Shown: positions 1-6,766 of the stretch, in pieces | Layout of the letters: each line of letters begins with the position of its first letter | How positions within the stretch are numbered: the stretch's first letter is position 1 | Source: Burkholderiales bacterium | Lineage (GTDB): Bacteria > Pseudomonadota > Gammaproteobacteria > Burkholderiales > Burkholderiaceae_C | NCBI GenBank assembly: GCA_020354665.1 | Contig: CP070653.1 | Coordinates: 282,498 to 341,012 of the forward strand | Length of the DNA: 58,515 nt | Direction: 5' to 3' | Program-made: the position numbers and the translations under genes | The notes under the pieces: generated by a model | Told to the model about the DNA's origin: nothing | The model's input: the letters and a program-made list of their open reading frames with translations, nothing else | Database searches by the model: none

Positions 1-278
1 ACATCAGCCTGTACTGGTTCACCAACTGCATCGGCGCATCGTTCTGGCCGTACTACGCGCGGCTGCATGAGGGCTGGCCGATCGAAGGGCGCATCGAAGT
101 GCCGACCGGCTATGCGGAGTTTCCGCGCGAGATCCTGCGCCCGCCGCGCGAATCGGCCGAGCGCCAGTTCAACATCCGTCGCTGGAGCGTGATGCAACGG
201 GGCGGGCACTTCGCCGCGCTCGAGCAACCCGCGGCACTGGCGGGCGAGATCCGCGAGTTCTTCCGCGGGCTTGGGTGA
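1..278 (+). CDS. Epoxide hydrolase-like alpha/beta hydrolase, C-terminal part
   Basis: The reading frame enters from the left edge (first full codon at base 3) and stops at 276-278, giving the last 91 residues of a protein. The segment has the layout of the C-terminus of soluble epoxide hydrolases. A helix reading YWFTNCIGASFWPYY comes first, then the EVPTGYAEFPREI strand and a PPRESAER segment. The catalytic histidine region is RGGHFAALEQP, ending in a helix EIREFFRGLG. The nucleophile and substrate-tyrosine regions lie outside the window. Family is fairly clear; substrate is unknown. Confidence 0.75.
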   Translation, partial: ISLYWFTNCIGASFWPYYARLHEGWPIEGRIEVPTGYAEFPREILRPPRESAERQFNIRRWSVMQRGGHFAALEQPAALAGEIREFFRGLG

Positions 279-368
279 CGGCGAGACCTGCGTGGCGATT
301 CAAGACTGACTGGTGCTGGAGTTAGGGCGCAAACCTGTCGCCCGATATCAGCGTTAGGCCGCAAGGTC
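279..368. other. Short intergenic stretch ending in an attC-type core
   Basis: This spacer holds a small hairpin (GGGCG and CGCCC arms, around 325-343) and ends with GTTAGGC at 353-359. That is a perfect GTTRRRY core, the 3' end motif of integron attC sites, 9 bases before the next gene. No matching RYYYAAC half is visible to its left, so only a half-site is claimed. Confidence 0.35.
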
Positions 369-833
369 ATGCTGCCCAACGGTCCACCCAACTTCCTTCA
401 GTCAGAGCACTTCGTGCCGCTGTTCCTGGCCATGCTGCTGGGAATCGCAGCGCTGCTCTCCGTTGCGTCGGGTTGGCGCGCACTGGCGCGTCGCTTCCCG
501 GCGGTTGGCCCGATCGAAGGCGAGCAGTTTCACTTTGCCTCCGCAAAGATGGGGCGGGTGCCCTGGTTCCCTGTCAACTACGGCGGATGTCTGATCGTCA
601 CGATCACGCCGAAGGGACTGGCTGTTTCTATCTATATGCCCTTTCGGCTTCTCTGTCCGGCGTTCTTCGTTCCCTGGACACAGGTCGAATCAGTCGAAGA
701 TCGCCCTTCGGCGCTCAGTCACCGCACCGTCGTCCGCATTCGCGGCTCTTCCGTCTGGCTGTCACTGCGTGGCGCACCCGGCCGGAGCGTGTCGTCGATG
801 TATGCCCGCGTGCGCACTGCGAATGCGGCCTAA
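369..833 (+). CDS. Hypothetical small membrane protein, cassette-like
   Basis: The protein has 154 residues. A hydrophobic helix lies at about residues 15-35 (FVPLFLAMLLGIAALLSVASG) and a second hydrophobic stretch near 90-105. The C-terminal half looks like a beta-rich soluble part that often follows such helices. I do not recognise the family. The TAA stop lies inside a GCCTAAC motif, the RYYYAAC end of an attC-like element, as is common for integron cassette genes. The start lies just after a GTTAGGC core. A distantly similar small membrane protein is encoded at 4090-4578. Function unknown. Confidence 0.55.
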   Translation: MLPNGPPNFLQSEHFVPLFLAMLLGIAALLSVASGWRALARRFPAVGPIEGEQFHFASAKMGRVPWFPVNYGGCLIVTITPKGLAVSIYMPFRLLCPAFFVPWTQVESVEDRPSALSHRTVVRIRGSSVWLSLRGAPGRSVSSMYARVRTANAA

Positions 834-941
834 CACTTCGCTGAAGCCAACCCTCCACAGCACGGGGCCGCGAGACGGGTCTGCTCATCTTCCGCCTGGC
901 GGCCCCATGCCGCTCCGGGCGGCTTGGCTCGCACGTTCGGC
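828..941. other. attC-like recombination site 1
   Basis: The element starts with GCCTAAC (828-834, RYYYAAC) and ends with GTTCGGC (935-941, one mismatch to GTTRRRY). Between them AAGCC (844-848) is matched by GGCTTGG (921-927). An inner pair CACGGGGCCGC / GCGGCCCCATG can fold into a hairpin. Length (114 bp), order of boxes and the position overlapping the upstream stop codon fit integron attC architecture. The imperfect 3' core lowers confidence. No integrase gene is in the window. Confidence 0.5.
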
Positions 942-1041
942 GTCATCGCACGCTCAGTCGTGCTGCGCGCAGCCCTGTGAGCAGCCAGCACACGGGTCGG
1001 CAGTAGAGTAGTGCGCCACCATCGGAACACTTGGAGCCCGA

Positions 1042-1635
1042 ATGAACAAGCGTCATGTCCTACTGGCCGCACTCACGGGTGCCGCTGCAAGCCTCTCCAG
1101 TGCCGTACTGGCCCAGAGTCGCGCGAAGTCAAATACCGGTCCGGCACTGCTCACGGTCAGCGGTTTGATCGGGGCAGGCAATCGCGGTCCTCTCGATCCA
1201 GCGCTCGATCAACTGATGTCCAAACAGAAGGTGGCCTTCACCGTTGCCCATGCGTTTGACTTTGCCGCGCTCGGCTCGCTTCCGTCGATCCGCATCAAGC
1301 CCACTCTGGAGTACGACAAGAAGCAGCACACCCTTGCCGGCCCGCTGTTTGTAGATGTCATGAGGGCGACCGGGGCCAAGATTGGTGCATCGACTTCCTT
1401 TCTTGTCAGGGCCATCGATGGATACGCGGTTGTTCTCTCCGCATCGGAGGCCACCGAACGCCGTTTCATACTTGCCACTCACCTCGACGGTCGGCCAATG
1501 GGCCTAGGAGGCTTGGGTCCCGTTTGGGCTGTGTACGAGGCTGATCGGTTTGCCGACATGGCTGCGAAACCAGTCAACGAGCGCTTCAGTCTGTGCCCAT
1601 GGGCCACGTACCACATCGAGGTCAAGGCGGCGTAG
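1042..1635 (+). CDS. Exported molybdopterin-binding-domain oxidoreductase-like protein
   Basis: The protein has 197 residues with a signal peptide: MNKRH, a hydrophobic stretch of Ala/Leu/Ser, and likely cleavage after SAVLAQ. The mature part follows the oxidoreductase molybdopterin-binding fold seen in YedY/SUOX-type proteins. The recognisable blocks are LTVSGLIG near the start, F-D-F-A-A-L-G-S-L-P in the middle, GPLFVDVMRATGA, YAVVLSASEA, ILATHLDGRPMG and GPVWAVYEAD. It lacks the obvious Mo-ligating cysteine context of full YedY, so it may be a stand-alone domain without enzyme activity. The ATG follows a weak GGAG (1030-1033). It sits alone between two attC-like sites, so it is probably a mobile cassette gene. 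Confidence 0.6.
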   Translation: MNKRHVLLAALTGAAASLSSAVLAQSRAKSNTGPALLTVSGLIGAGNRGPLDPALDQLMSKQKVAFTVAHAFDFAALGSLPSIRIKPTLEYDKKQHTLAGPLFVDVMRATGAKIGASTSFLVRAIDGYAVVLSASEATERRFILATHLDGRPMGLGGLGPVWAVYEADRFADMAAKPVNERFSLCPWATYHIEVKAA

Positions 1636-1676
1636 TCGTGGGCCTCGTGCCATCAACTTGGACGCACCGCCATGAC

Positions 1677-1802
1677 GCCTGACCCTTCTTTGGAGCCGAC
1701 CTGCAACAGCATGGGGCCTGGGCCACGAGGCGCTGTGCTGCATCATGCGCCTCGCGTGCCAGGCACCACGCCGGTGTCTCCCGCTTGGCTCAAACGTTAG
1801 GC
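1677..1802. other. attC-like recombination site 2
   Basis: It begins with GCCTGAC (1677-1683, one change from RYYYAAC) and ends with a perfect GTTAGGC core (1796-1802). GGAGCCGACC (1692-1701) is opposed by CGCTTGGCTC (1782-1791), and the interior is rich in short inverted repeats. The box order and the CTTTGGAGCC / TTGGCTCAAACGTTAGGC flanks resemble site 1. It lies between the molybdopterin-domain gene and the cyclase gene. Confidence 0.55.
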
Positions 1803-1922
1803 GGCAGCCACAGATGGCAGCACGACACCCCGTCATCGACGGAACGCGGTCATTGGCCCGCAGCGGCAGACGTTCGATAAGATGGGCTTGGTAGTTTCGA
1901 CTCAGACATCTCGGGAAGCACG

Positions 1923-3689
1923 TTGAGCGACACCGGCGTCCGGCAGCGACTTGCGGCAATTCTGGCGGCGGATGCGGCGGGCTACTCGCGTCTCATGGCG
2001 GCGGACGACCGCGCGACGGTGACCGCTCTCGATGCGGCGCGCACGGTATTTCAGCGCTGTATCGAATCCAGCCGGGGCCGTGTCATCGACATGGCCGGCG
2101 ATTCGGTGCTCGCACTGTTCGAGACTGCGACGGGCGCAGTCGATGCCGCGCTCGAGATCCAGCGGACGCTCGGCCTCGACGCCGCGCGCGCTCCGGAGGA
2201 TCGCCGCCTGCGCTTCCGCATCGGTGTGCACCTCGGCGACGTGCTCGAAAAGCCCGACGGGACGATCTACGGCGACGGCGTCAATATCGCGGCGCGGCTG
2301 CAAACGCTGCCGGAGGCTGGCGGCATCGCGCTGTCGGCGGCCATGAAGGATGCGGTCTGCGGCCGTGTCGCGGCGGTCTTCGTCGATCAGGGCGAGCGCA
2401 AGGTCAAGAATCTGCCGAACCCGGTGCGCTGGTACCGGGCCGACGTGCCCGGCTCGGTCGAAGGCATCTCGGTGTCGCACACGAGGACTGCGGAACAATT
2501 GTCGGCCCTGCCTTCGCTCGCGCTGCTGCCCTTCCGGGCCGCGGGCCCGGATGTCGAGCAGGCGAGCCTGGCTGACGGCGTGCGGATCGACTTGCAGCAG
2601 GCGCTGGTGAAGATGAGCGGGCTGATCCTGATCGCGGTCGGTACGACCAATGCCTACCGCAACCGGGACGTGTCGCCGCAGCAGGCTGCGGCCGAAATGG
2701 GCGTGCGCTACCTCGTTGAGGGATTCGTGCAGAAGGCCGGGGATCGCGCGCGGATCACGGTGTCGCTGATCGACGGCCAGTCCGGCCAGGCGATCTGGAG
2801 CGAGAAGTACGACCGGGCGCTCGATGACACGTTTGAAGTCCAGGACGCGATCACGGAGCGGATCGTTACCGAGCTCGATGTCAAACTGCTGAGCGGCGAG
2901 CCGGCCCGCGTATGGCGCAAGACGCTCAAGCACCCGCGTGCGCGCGAGGCGTGGTACCGGGGCATGCATGAATTCATGAAGGGACAGCCCGAGGCGAATG
3001 CGCTTGCGCGTGGCTGCTTCGAGCAGGTTGCGAAGCTCGCGCCGCAAAGCTCGCTCGGCCCTACCATGACGGCGCTCACGCTCTGGTGGGAGGCGTTTCG
3101 CGGCTGGACGCCGACGCCGCAGCAATCGATCGAGCGGGCCGCCGAATGGGCGGGGCGGGCGATCACGATGACGGACGCCGATGGGCAGGCGCACACCGTG
3201 ATGGGGCACATCCACCTCTACCGCCGCGAGCACGACAAGGCGCTCGAACTCGCCGAACAGGCGGTCGCGATCCGTCCCAGTTGCACCCACGCGAACGGGC
3301 ACCTCGCCAACATCCTGTACTACTGCGGTCGGCCTGCGGATGCGGCCGACCGCCTCAAGCAGGCGATGCGGGTCTCGCCGATTCACCCGCCCTGGTACAA
3401 CGCGCTGCTGGCGGCGAGCTACAAGGAAATGCGCCTGTGGCGCGAGGCGGGCGCCGCTTGCCAGGAGGCGCTGCGGAAGAAGGCCGACGACCTCGACGCG
3501 CTTCTGGTGCGGATCGAGGTCAACCGCGCCTCCGGCGACGCGGCCGCCGCACGCGCGATCGCCGGCGAAGTGCTGGGCGTGAAGCCCGACTTCTCGGTCT
3601 CCACGTGGGCAGGGACCCAGCCCTACCGCGACCGCGGGATGCTCGAGCGCATCTCGCTGGCACTGCGCGAGGCGGGATTGCCGGAGTAA
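1923..3689 (+). CDS. Class III adenylate/guanylate cyclase with TPR region
   Basis: The protein has 588 residues. Residues 1-180 are a class III nucleotide cyclase domain. It has a first metal-Asp region in AILAADAAGYSRLM, a second in DMAGDSVLALF, then FRIGVHLGDV and YGDGVNIAARLQ, typical of the soluble cyclases of rhizobia and Burkholderiales. Residues about 190-330 (LPSLALLPFRA ... AIWSEKYDRALDDTFEVQDAIT) match the TolB/FlgO-like linker usual in these proteins. Residues about 330-588 are helical repeats of TPR type (AHTVMGHIHLYRREHDKALELAEQAV and following). It should make cAMP or cGMP from NTP in the cytoplasm in response to a partner bound by the repeats. Start is TTG (1923) behind GGGAAG; no better ATG exists near the domain start. 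It lies between attC-like sites. Confidence 0.85.
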   Translation: MSDTGVRQRLAAILAADAAGYSRLMAADDRATVTALDAARTVFQRCIESSRGRVIDMAGDSVLALFETATGAVDAALEIQRTLGLDAARAPEDRRLRFRIGVHLGDVLEKPDGTIYGDGVNIAARLQTLPEAGGIALSAAMKDAVCGRVAAVFVDQGERKVKNLPNPVRWYRADVPGSVEGISVSHTRTAEQLSALPSLALLPFRAAGPDVEQASLADGVRIDLQQALVKMSGLILIAVGTTNAYRNRDVSPQQAAAEMGVRYLVEGFVQKAGDRARITVSLIDGQSGQAIWSEKYDRALDDTFEVQDAITERIVTELDVKLLSGEPARVWRKTLKHPRAREAWYRGMHEFMKGQPEANALARGCFEQVAKLAPQSSLGPTMTALTLWWEAFRGWTPTPQQSIERAAEWAGRAITMTDADGQAHTVMGHIHLYRREHDKALELAEQAVAIRPSCTHANGHLANILYYCGRPADAADRLKQAMRVSPIHPPWYNALLAASYKEMRLWREAGAACQEALRKKADDLDALLVRIEVNRASGDAAAARAIAGEVLGVKPDFSVSTWAGTQPYRDRGMLERISLALREAGLPE

Positions 3690-3827
3690 GGCGCTGCCCA
3701 CCTCCGCGATTGGCGACTGCAGACATTCGATGGACGAATACGCTGCGCCGCATAACCGGTTGACCGGGTGGTGCCGGCCGTAGCTGGAGCGCGCGGCCGA
3801 CGCGTTGGGCGGATCGTCGGCGCCTCA

Positions 3828-3931
3828 GCGCCGCCTGACCCCGACCTTGACCAACACACGCTGCAACCTGCTCCAGCCGCGCGTTAGGCCTGACGAATGA
3901 CACTCACGGTCGCGATCTATGTCTTCCCGAA
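3828..3931 (+). repeat. Direct repeat copy A (shared with 5167-5269)
   Basis: This block matches 5167-5269 with, by eye, about seven substitutions and one single-base gap. It covers a GCCTGAC...GTTAGGC attC-like 57-mer plus the first 35 bases of a DJ-1/PfpI coding region, which are identical in both copies. Copy A breaks off inside the gene; copy B continues into the intact gene. Separation is about 1.34 kb. Confidence 0.8.
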
Positions 3932-3944
3932 ATATGAACGTTAG
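3897..3944 (+). pseudogene. Truncated 5' end of a DJ-1/PfpI gene
   Basis: The first 11 codons (MTLTVAIYVFP) and the bases leading up to them are the same as in the intact gene at 5235. After CCGAA the sequence changes and a stop follows four codons later. It is therefore a decapitated remnant, not a gene. The junction lies next to GTTAGCC (3940-3946), a near-match to the attC 3' core. Site-specific or illegitimate recombination close to a cassette boundary is a reasonable cause. Confidence 0.75.
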
Positions 3945-4089
3945 CCGTCAGGCACTTGGATCGCCAGAGCGTCGCGAGCGGATCACCGCGGCTCCATCGG
4001 TGGCTGACGGTGGCCCTCGTGCAACCCTGCTCAGGGGACCGCGATCTGCGATGCGATCAGAATGCGCACGTTCCCGTCCAGCCGCACGA

Positions 4090-4578
4090 ATGCCAGTTCC
4101 CGATGTCGTAGCCTGCCGCTTGCCCGGCGCCGCCGTTCGTCGCGCGTTCCTGCAGCACACGGCGTTGATCCTGCTTGTCCTGGCAGGGTTCTACCTGCTG
4201 AGTCCACGGGCTGCGCTCGGCGCCCTGGCCGGGGCAGCCGTTCTTGCTGTCGCCGTACTCGCCATCGCTTACGGCTTCACTGCGCACCGTGTCTGGGTCA
4301 GGTTGTCGGCGGCGGGCTTGTCTTCGACGGGCTATACCGGCCGCGAACTGAGCATCCCATGGTCGGCCGGTGTGCACATTAGGGCGACCAGGCGCTCGGG
4401 ATACAAGGGGCATTCGGTGGTCCCAGCGCAATACGTCGGCTCTCTCGCGGCGGGCATGCATACGATCTATCTCCCTGCGCCCATCACCGCTGGCCCCGAG
4501 TTCGCGGCGGCGATCGAGGCATGGGCCCCAGCGGGTCACCCGTTGCGCGAGCTGGTCAAGAATGCGGCCTCGTTGTGA
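4090..4578 (+). CDS. Hypothetical membrane protein with PH-like C-terminal part
   Basis: The ATG at 4090 gives a 162-residue protein (MPVPDVVACRLPG). Upstream in-frame ATGs would add a low-complexity, arginine-rich stretch with no family look. Two hydrophobic helices follow at about residues 25-40 and 45-65. A soluble beta-rich tail begins RVWVRLSAAGLSSTGYTGRELSIPWSAGVHI, like bacterial PH/YdbS-type domains. It resembles the 369-833 protein in layout: helices, then a one-domain tail with a PW-containing strand. No function can be assigned. It probably travels as a cassette-like unit with the next gene. Confidence 0.5.
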   Translation: MPVPDVVACRLPGAAVRRAFLQHTALILLVLAGFYLLSPRAALGALAGAAVLAVAVLAIAYGFTAHRVWVRLSAAGLSSTGYTGRELSIPWSAGVHIRATRRSGYKGHSVVPAQYVGSLAAGMHTIYLPAPITAGPEFAAAIEAWAPAGHPLRELVKNAASL

Positions 4579-4733
4579 AGCGTCATGAAACAAGGGCTTG
4601 ACACTTCACACCCAGCCGGCAGCTCGACACGAGTTTGGCGAAGACCGATGTGCCATGCGCGCCGCGTGCGGCTCGACGCTGGTCTTGCATGAGGCGAGAC
4701 TCAAGACCTCGCACAAATCTTAGGGGCGACTCG

Positions 4734-5045
4734 ATGATTACCGTCATTGCAACCTTCAAGCTGCCCAAGCCACTGTCGCTGCAGGAGGCGAAGGCCATTT
4801 TCCAGAGCACCGCGCCGAAGTACCAGGACCAGCAGGGACTGGTGCGCAAGTACTACATCCTCTCGGAAGACGGCACAACCGCCGGCGGGGTCTACCTTTG
4901 GCGCTCGCGCGAGGAGGCCGAAGCCCTGTACACGGACGACTGGAAGGCGTTTATCCAAAGCAAGTACGGGAGCGAGCCGTCGCTCGTCTACATGCAAAGT
5001 CCGGTGATCGTGGACAACACCACCCATCAGGTTCTCAGCTCTTGA
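4734..5045 (+). CDS. YdhR-like putative monooxygenase (dimeric alpha+beta barrel)
   Basis: The protein has 103 residues, the usual size for this family. It opens MITVIATFKLPKPLS and continues with AKAIFQSTAPKYQDQQGLVRKYY and GGVYLWRSREEAEALY. It finishes with the SLVYMQSPVIVDN strand. This is the pattern of YdhR/antibiotic-biosynthesis-monooxygenase-type small barrels, in which the YLW/R-S-R-E-E-A block is typical. Such proteins act as cofactor-free oxygenases or bind small hydrophobic ligands; the substrate here is unknown. It lies between an unrelated membrane protein and the DJ-1 gene, inside the segment bracketed by the 3828/5167 repeat. Confidence 0.7.
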   Translation: MITVIATFKLPKPLSLQEAKAIFQSTAPKYQDQQGLVRKYYILSEDGTTAGGVYLWRSREEAEALYTDDWKAFIQSKYGSEPSLVYMQSPVIVDNTTHQVLSS

Positions 5046-5166
5046 GGACTCATCGACGAGGGGCGCCACGGGCCGGTGTTGATCTTGTCCCGCTTGCACG
5101 AACGGTTCGGAACTGACTTCGCAAGTGTCGTGGATGATCCCAGCTGCGGGATGAGCCGCCGCCGTC

Positions 5167-5269
5167 GCGCCGCCTACGCCGACCTCGACCAACACGCTCT
5201 GCAACCTGCTCAAGCCGCGCGTCAGGCCTGACGAATGACACTCACGGTCGCGATCTATGTCTTCCCGAA
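5167..5269 (+). repeat. Direct repeat copy B (start of intact DJ-1 gene)
   Basis: Partner of the repeat at 3828-3931. Here the attC-like core is GTCAGGC rather than GTTAGGC, and the block continues without a break into the complete DJ-1/PfpI gene. The coding part of the repeat is identical in the two copies, while the non-coding part has drifted. Confidence 0.8.
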
Positions 5270-5843
5270 CGTCGAGGTCCTGGACTTCGCCGGCCCGTTC
5301 GAGGTCTTGACGACCGCGAGCCGCGTTCACGGCCGACGTCATCCCGGCGAGCCGGCGCCGTTTCGCGTCTTCACCGTTGCCCGGTCCGATCAGCCGGTCG
5401 CTGCACGAGCGGGCCTGCGCATCCTGCCGGACCACACATTGCTCACGTGCCCACAGCCGGACATCCTTGTCGTTGCGGGCGGCGTCGTGGACGCGGAGGT
5501 GGACGACGCGGCGCTCGTCAGCTGGATCGCCGAGAAGTCCAAGCGCGCCGCGCTGACGGCGTCGGTGTGCACGGGGGCGTTCATCCTTGCCAAGGCAGGC
5601 CTGCTCACAGGAAAGTCCGCCACCACGCACTGGGAAGATCTCGAAGACCTTCGCAAGGCGTTCCCAGCGCTCGAGGTCCGCACCAATGTGCGCTGGGTTG
5701 ACGAAGGGCGCGTCGTCACGTCGGCCGGAATTGCCGCCGGCATCGACATGAGCCTGCATCTGGTGAGCCGGTTTGCCGGTCAAGCGTTGGCGGAAGCGAC
5801 TGCGAAGCAAATGGACGTTCCGTACCGCAGCGAGGCCTCATAG
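5235..5843 (+). CDS. DJ-1/PfpI family protein (isonitrile hydratase-like)
   Basis: The protein has 202 residues. The N-terminus MTLTVAIYVFPNVEVLDFAGPFEVL is the glutamine-amidotransferase-like fold start with the conserved Glu before VL. The nucleophile elbow is SVCTGAFILAKAGLLTGK (Cys about residue 113), followed by ATTHWEDLEDL, and AGIAAGIDMSLHLV closes the fold. This matches the DJ-1/PfpI subfamily that includes isonitrile hydratase and the N-domain of GlxA-type regulators. No AraC DNA-binding domain follows, so it is probably a stand-alone enzyme or stress protein. It lies behind the intact copy of a repeat whose truncated copy is at 3828. Confidence 0.8.
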   Translation: MTLTVAIYVFPNVEVLDFAGPFEVLTTASRVHGRRHPGEPAPFRVFTVARSDQPVAARAGLRILPDHTLLTCPQPDILVVAGGVVDAEVDDAALVSWIAEKSKRAALTASVCTGAFILAKAGLLTGKSATTHWEDLEDLRKAFPALEVRTNVRWVDEGRVVTSAGIAAGIDMSLHLVSRFAGQALAEATAKQMDVPYRSEAS

Positions 5844-5994
5844 CGCGATGCTGCGCGGTCGGCGACCGTTGGGGAATGGGGCCGCTGCGGGCGGGTGACC
5901 TACAGTGCTCGGCAGCACACGAGGTGCGCGGCGAGCCGCGGGCCGCTCCGCTTGGGCGTTGTGCCTCGCGAGCACCCGATCACTGGAGGACCGT

Positions 5995-6543
5995 GTGTCC
6001 ACTTCAACGTCGCTTTCCGCAGAAGAGGTGCTTCGCAACTACTTCCATGCGAAGGACGAGAACCGCCCGCATCTTCTGGGGCACGTTTTCACGCAGACTG
6101 CCATGCTCGAAGTTCGCAACCGCACGAGCACCATCACGTTCCCAAACGTGACCTCCGGTCGCGAAGCCATTGCAGACGTCTTGGTCCGATCCTTCGGACA
6201 GACCTACGAGAAGGTCTACAGCTTCTATCTGCGGCGTCCGGTCGGACAGCCATCGAAGTTCGAGTGCCCGTGGCTCGTCGCAATGACGGAGAAGAACGCA
6301 CGCAGTGTCAGGATCGGCCGCGGGCGCTACGCGTGGGAGTTCGAGACCGACCCACCCAACCTGGCGCGGCGGCTCACCATCGACATCGCCGAAATGCACC
6401 TGCTCGCACCATCGGACGCGCGGGCGACTTTCGCAGCGCTCGCGGTGCTGACCTATCCTTGGTCCTCGCTGCCGCAGCTCAATGAAGCAGCCTTGCGCCA
6501 CCCCGTCCTGGCCCCGATCGCCCGGCGGCTGAACGCGGAGTGA
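5995..6543 (+). CDS. NTF2/SnoaL-like domain protein
   Basis: GTG at 5995 with GGAGGA (5985-5990) gives 182 residues, VSTSTSLSAEEVLRNYFHAKDENRPHLL. The start AEEVLRNYFHAKDENRPHLLGHVFTQTAMLEV, then GREAIADVLVRSFGQTYEKVYSFYL, is the cone-shaped NTF2-like/SnoaL fold. A basic helix region (RIGRGRYAWEF) follows. A longer frame from the ATG at 5905 exists but lacks a ribosome binding site. These folds hold ketosteroid-isomerase-like enzymes and non-catalytic binding proteins. No catalytic set could be identified. It lies alone between the DJ-1 gene and the tag remnant. Confidence 0.6.
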   Translation: MSTSTSLSAEEVLRNYFHAKDENRPHLLGHVFTQTAMLEVRNRTSTITFPNVTSGREAIADVLVRSFGQTYEKVYSFYLRRPVGQPSKFECPWLVAMTEKNARSVRIGRGRYAWEFETDPPNLARRLTIDIAEMHLLAPSDARATFAALAVLTYPWSSLPQLNEAALRHPVLAPIARRLNAE

Positions 6544-6595
6544 AGGCACCACGTCGTGGCGCTTGCCTCGGCTCAAGAACTTGGGGGGAGCGGTC

Positions 6596-6766
6596 ATGAA
6601 GAAGCGGTGCGAATGGTGCGGCAGCGATCCGCTCTACGTCGACTACCATGATGACGAATGGGGTGTGCCGGTCCACGACGATCGACGCCTCGTCGAGTCA
6701 CTCGTTCTTGAAGGGGCCCAGACCAGTGTGACGTCGGCACTGCAAATGGGCCGGAGGGCACTATGA
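6596..6766 (+). pseudogene. Truncated tag gene copy
   Basis: The first 126 bases (6596-6721) align without gaps to the start of the intact tag gene at 8288-8413. By eye there are 11 mismatches, about 91 percent identity. They encode MKKRCEWCGSDPLYVDYHDD and the following residues to EGAQ. After 6721 the sequence is unrelated and the frame ends at 6766, overlapping the start of the next gene. The catalytic region of the glycosylase is absent. The peptide keeps the two zinc-binding cysteines (CEWC) but not the rest of the site, so it is a remnant. Confidence 0.8.

Larger units (their letters stand above)
3690..4089. other. Non-coding block with degenerate cassette ends and a repeat
   Basis: About 400 bases without a complete gene. 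It contains a perfect GTTRRRY core GTTGGGC (3804-3810) with a possible GCATAAC partner (3750-3756), a GCCTGAC...GTTAGGC pair (3833-3889), a 104-base repeat shared with 5167-5269, and a broken DJ-1 start (3897-3944). A further GTTAGCC near-core lies at 3940-3946. It reads as the debris of several recombination events. Confidence 0.5.

Noticed and set aside
1902-3701. 599-codon frame on the minus strand opposite the cyclase gene
   Set aside because: Arginine-rich, no family signal, fully antisense to a clear cyclase-TPR gene. Long open antisense frames are expected in DNA this rich in G and C.
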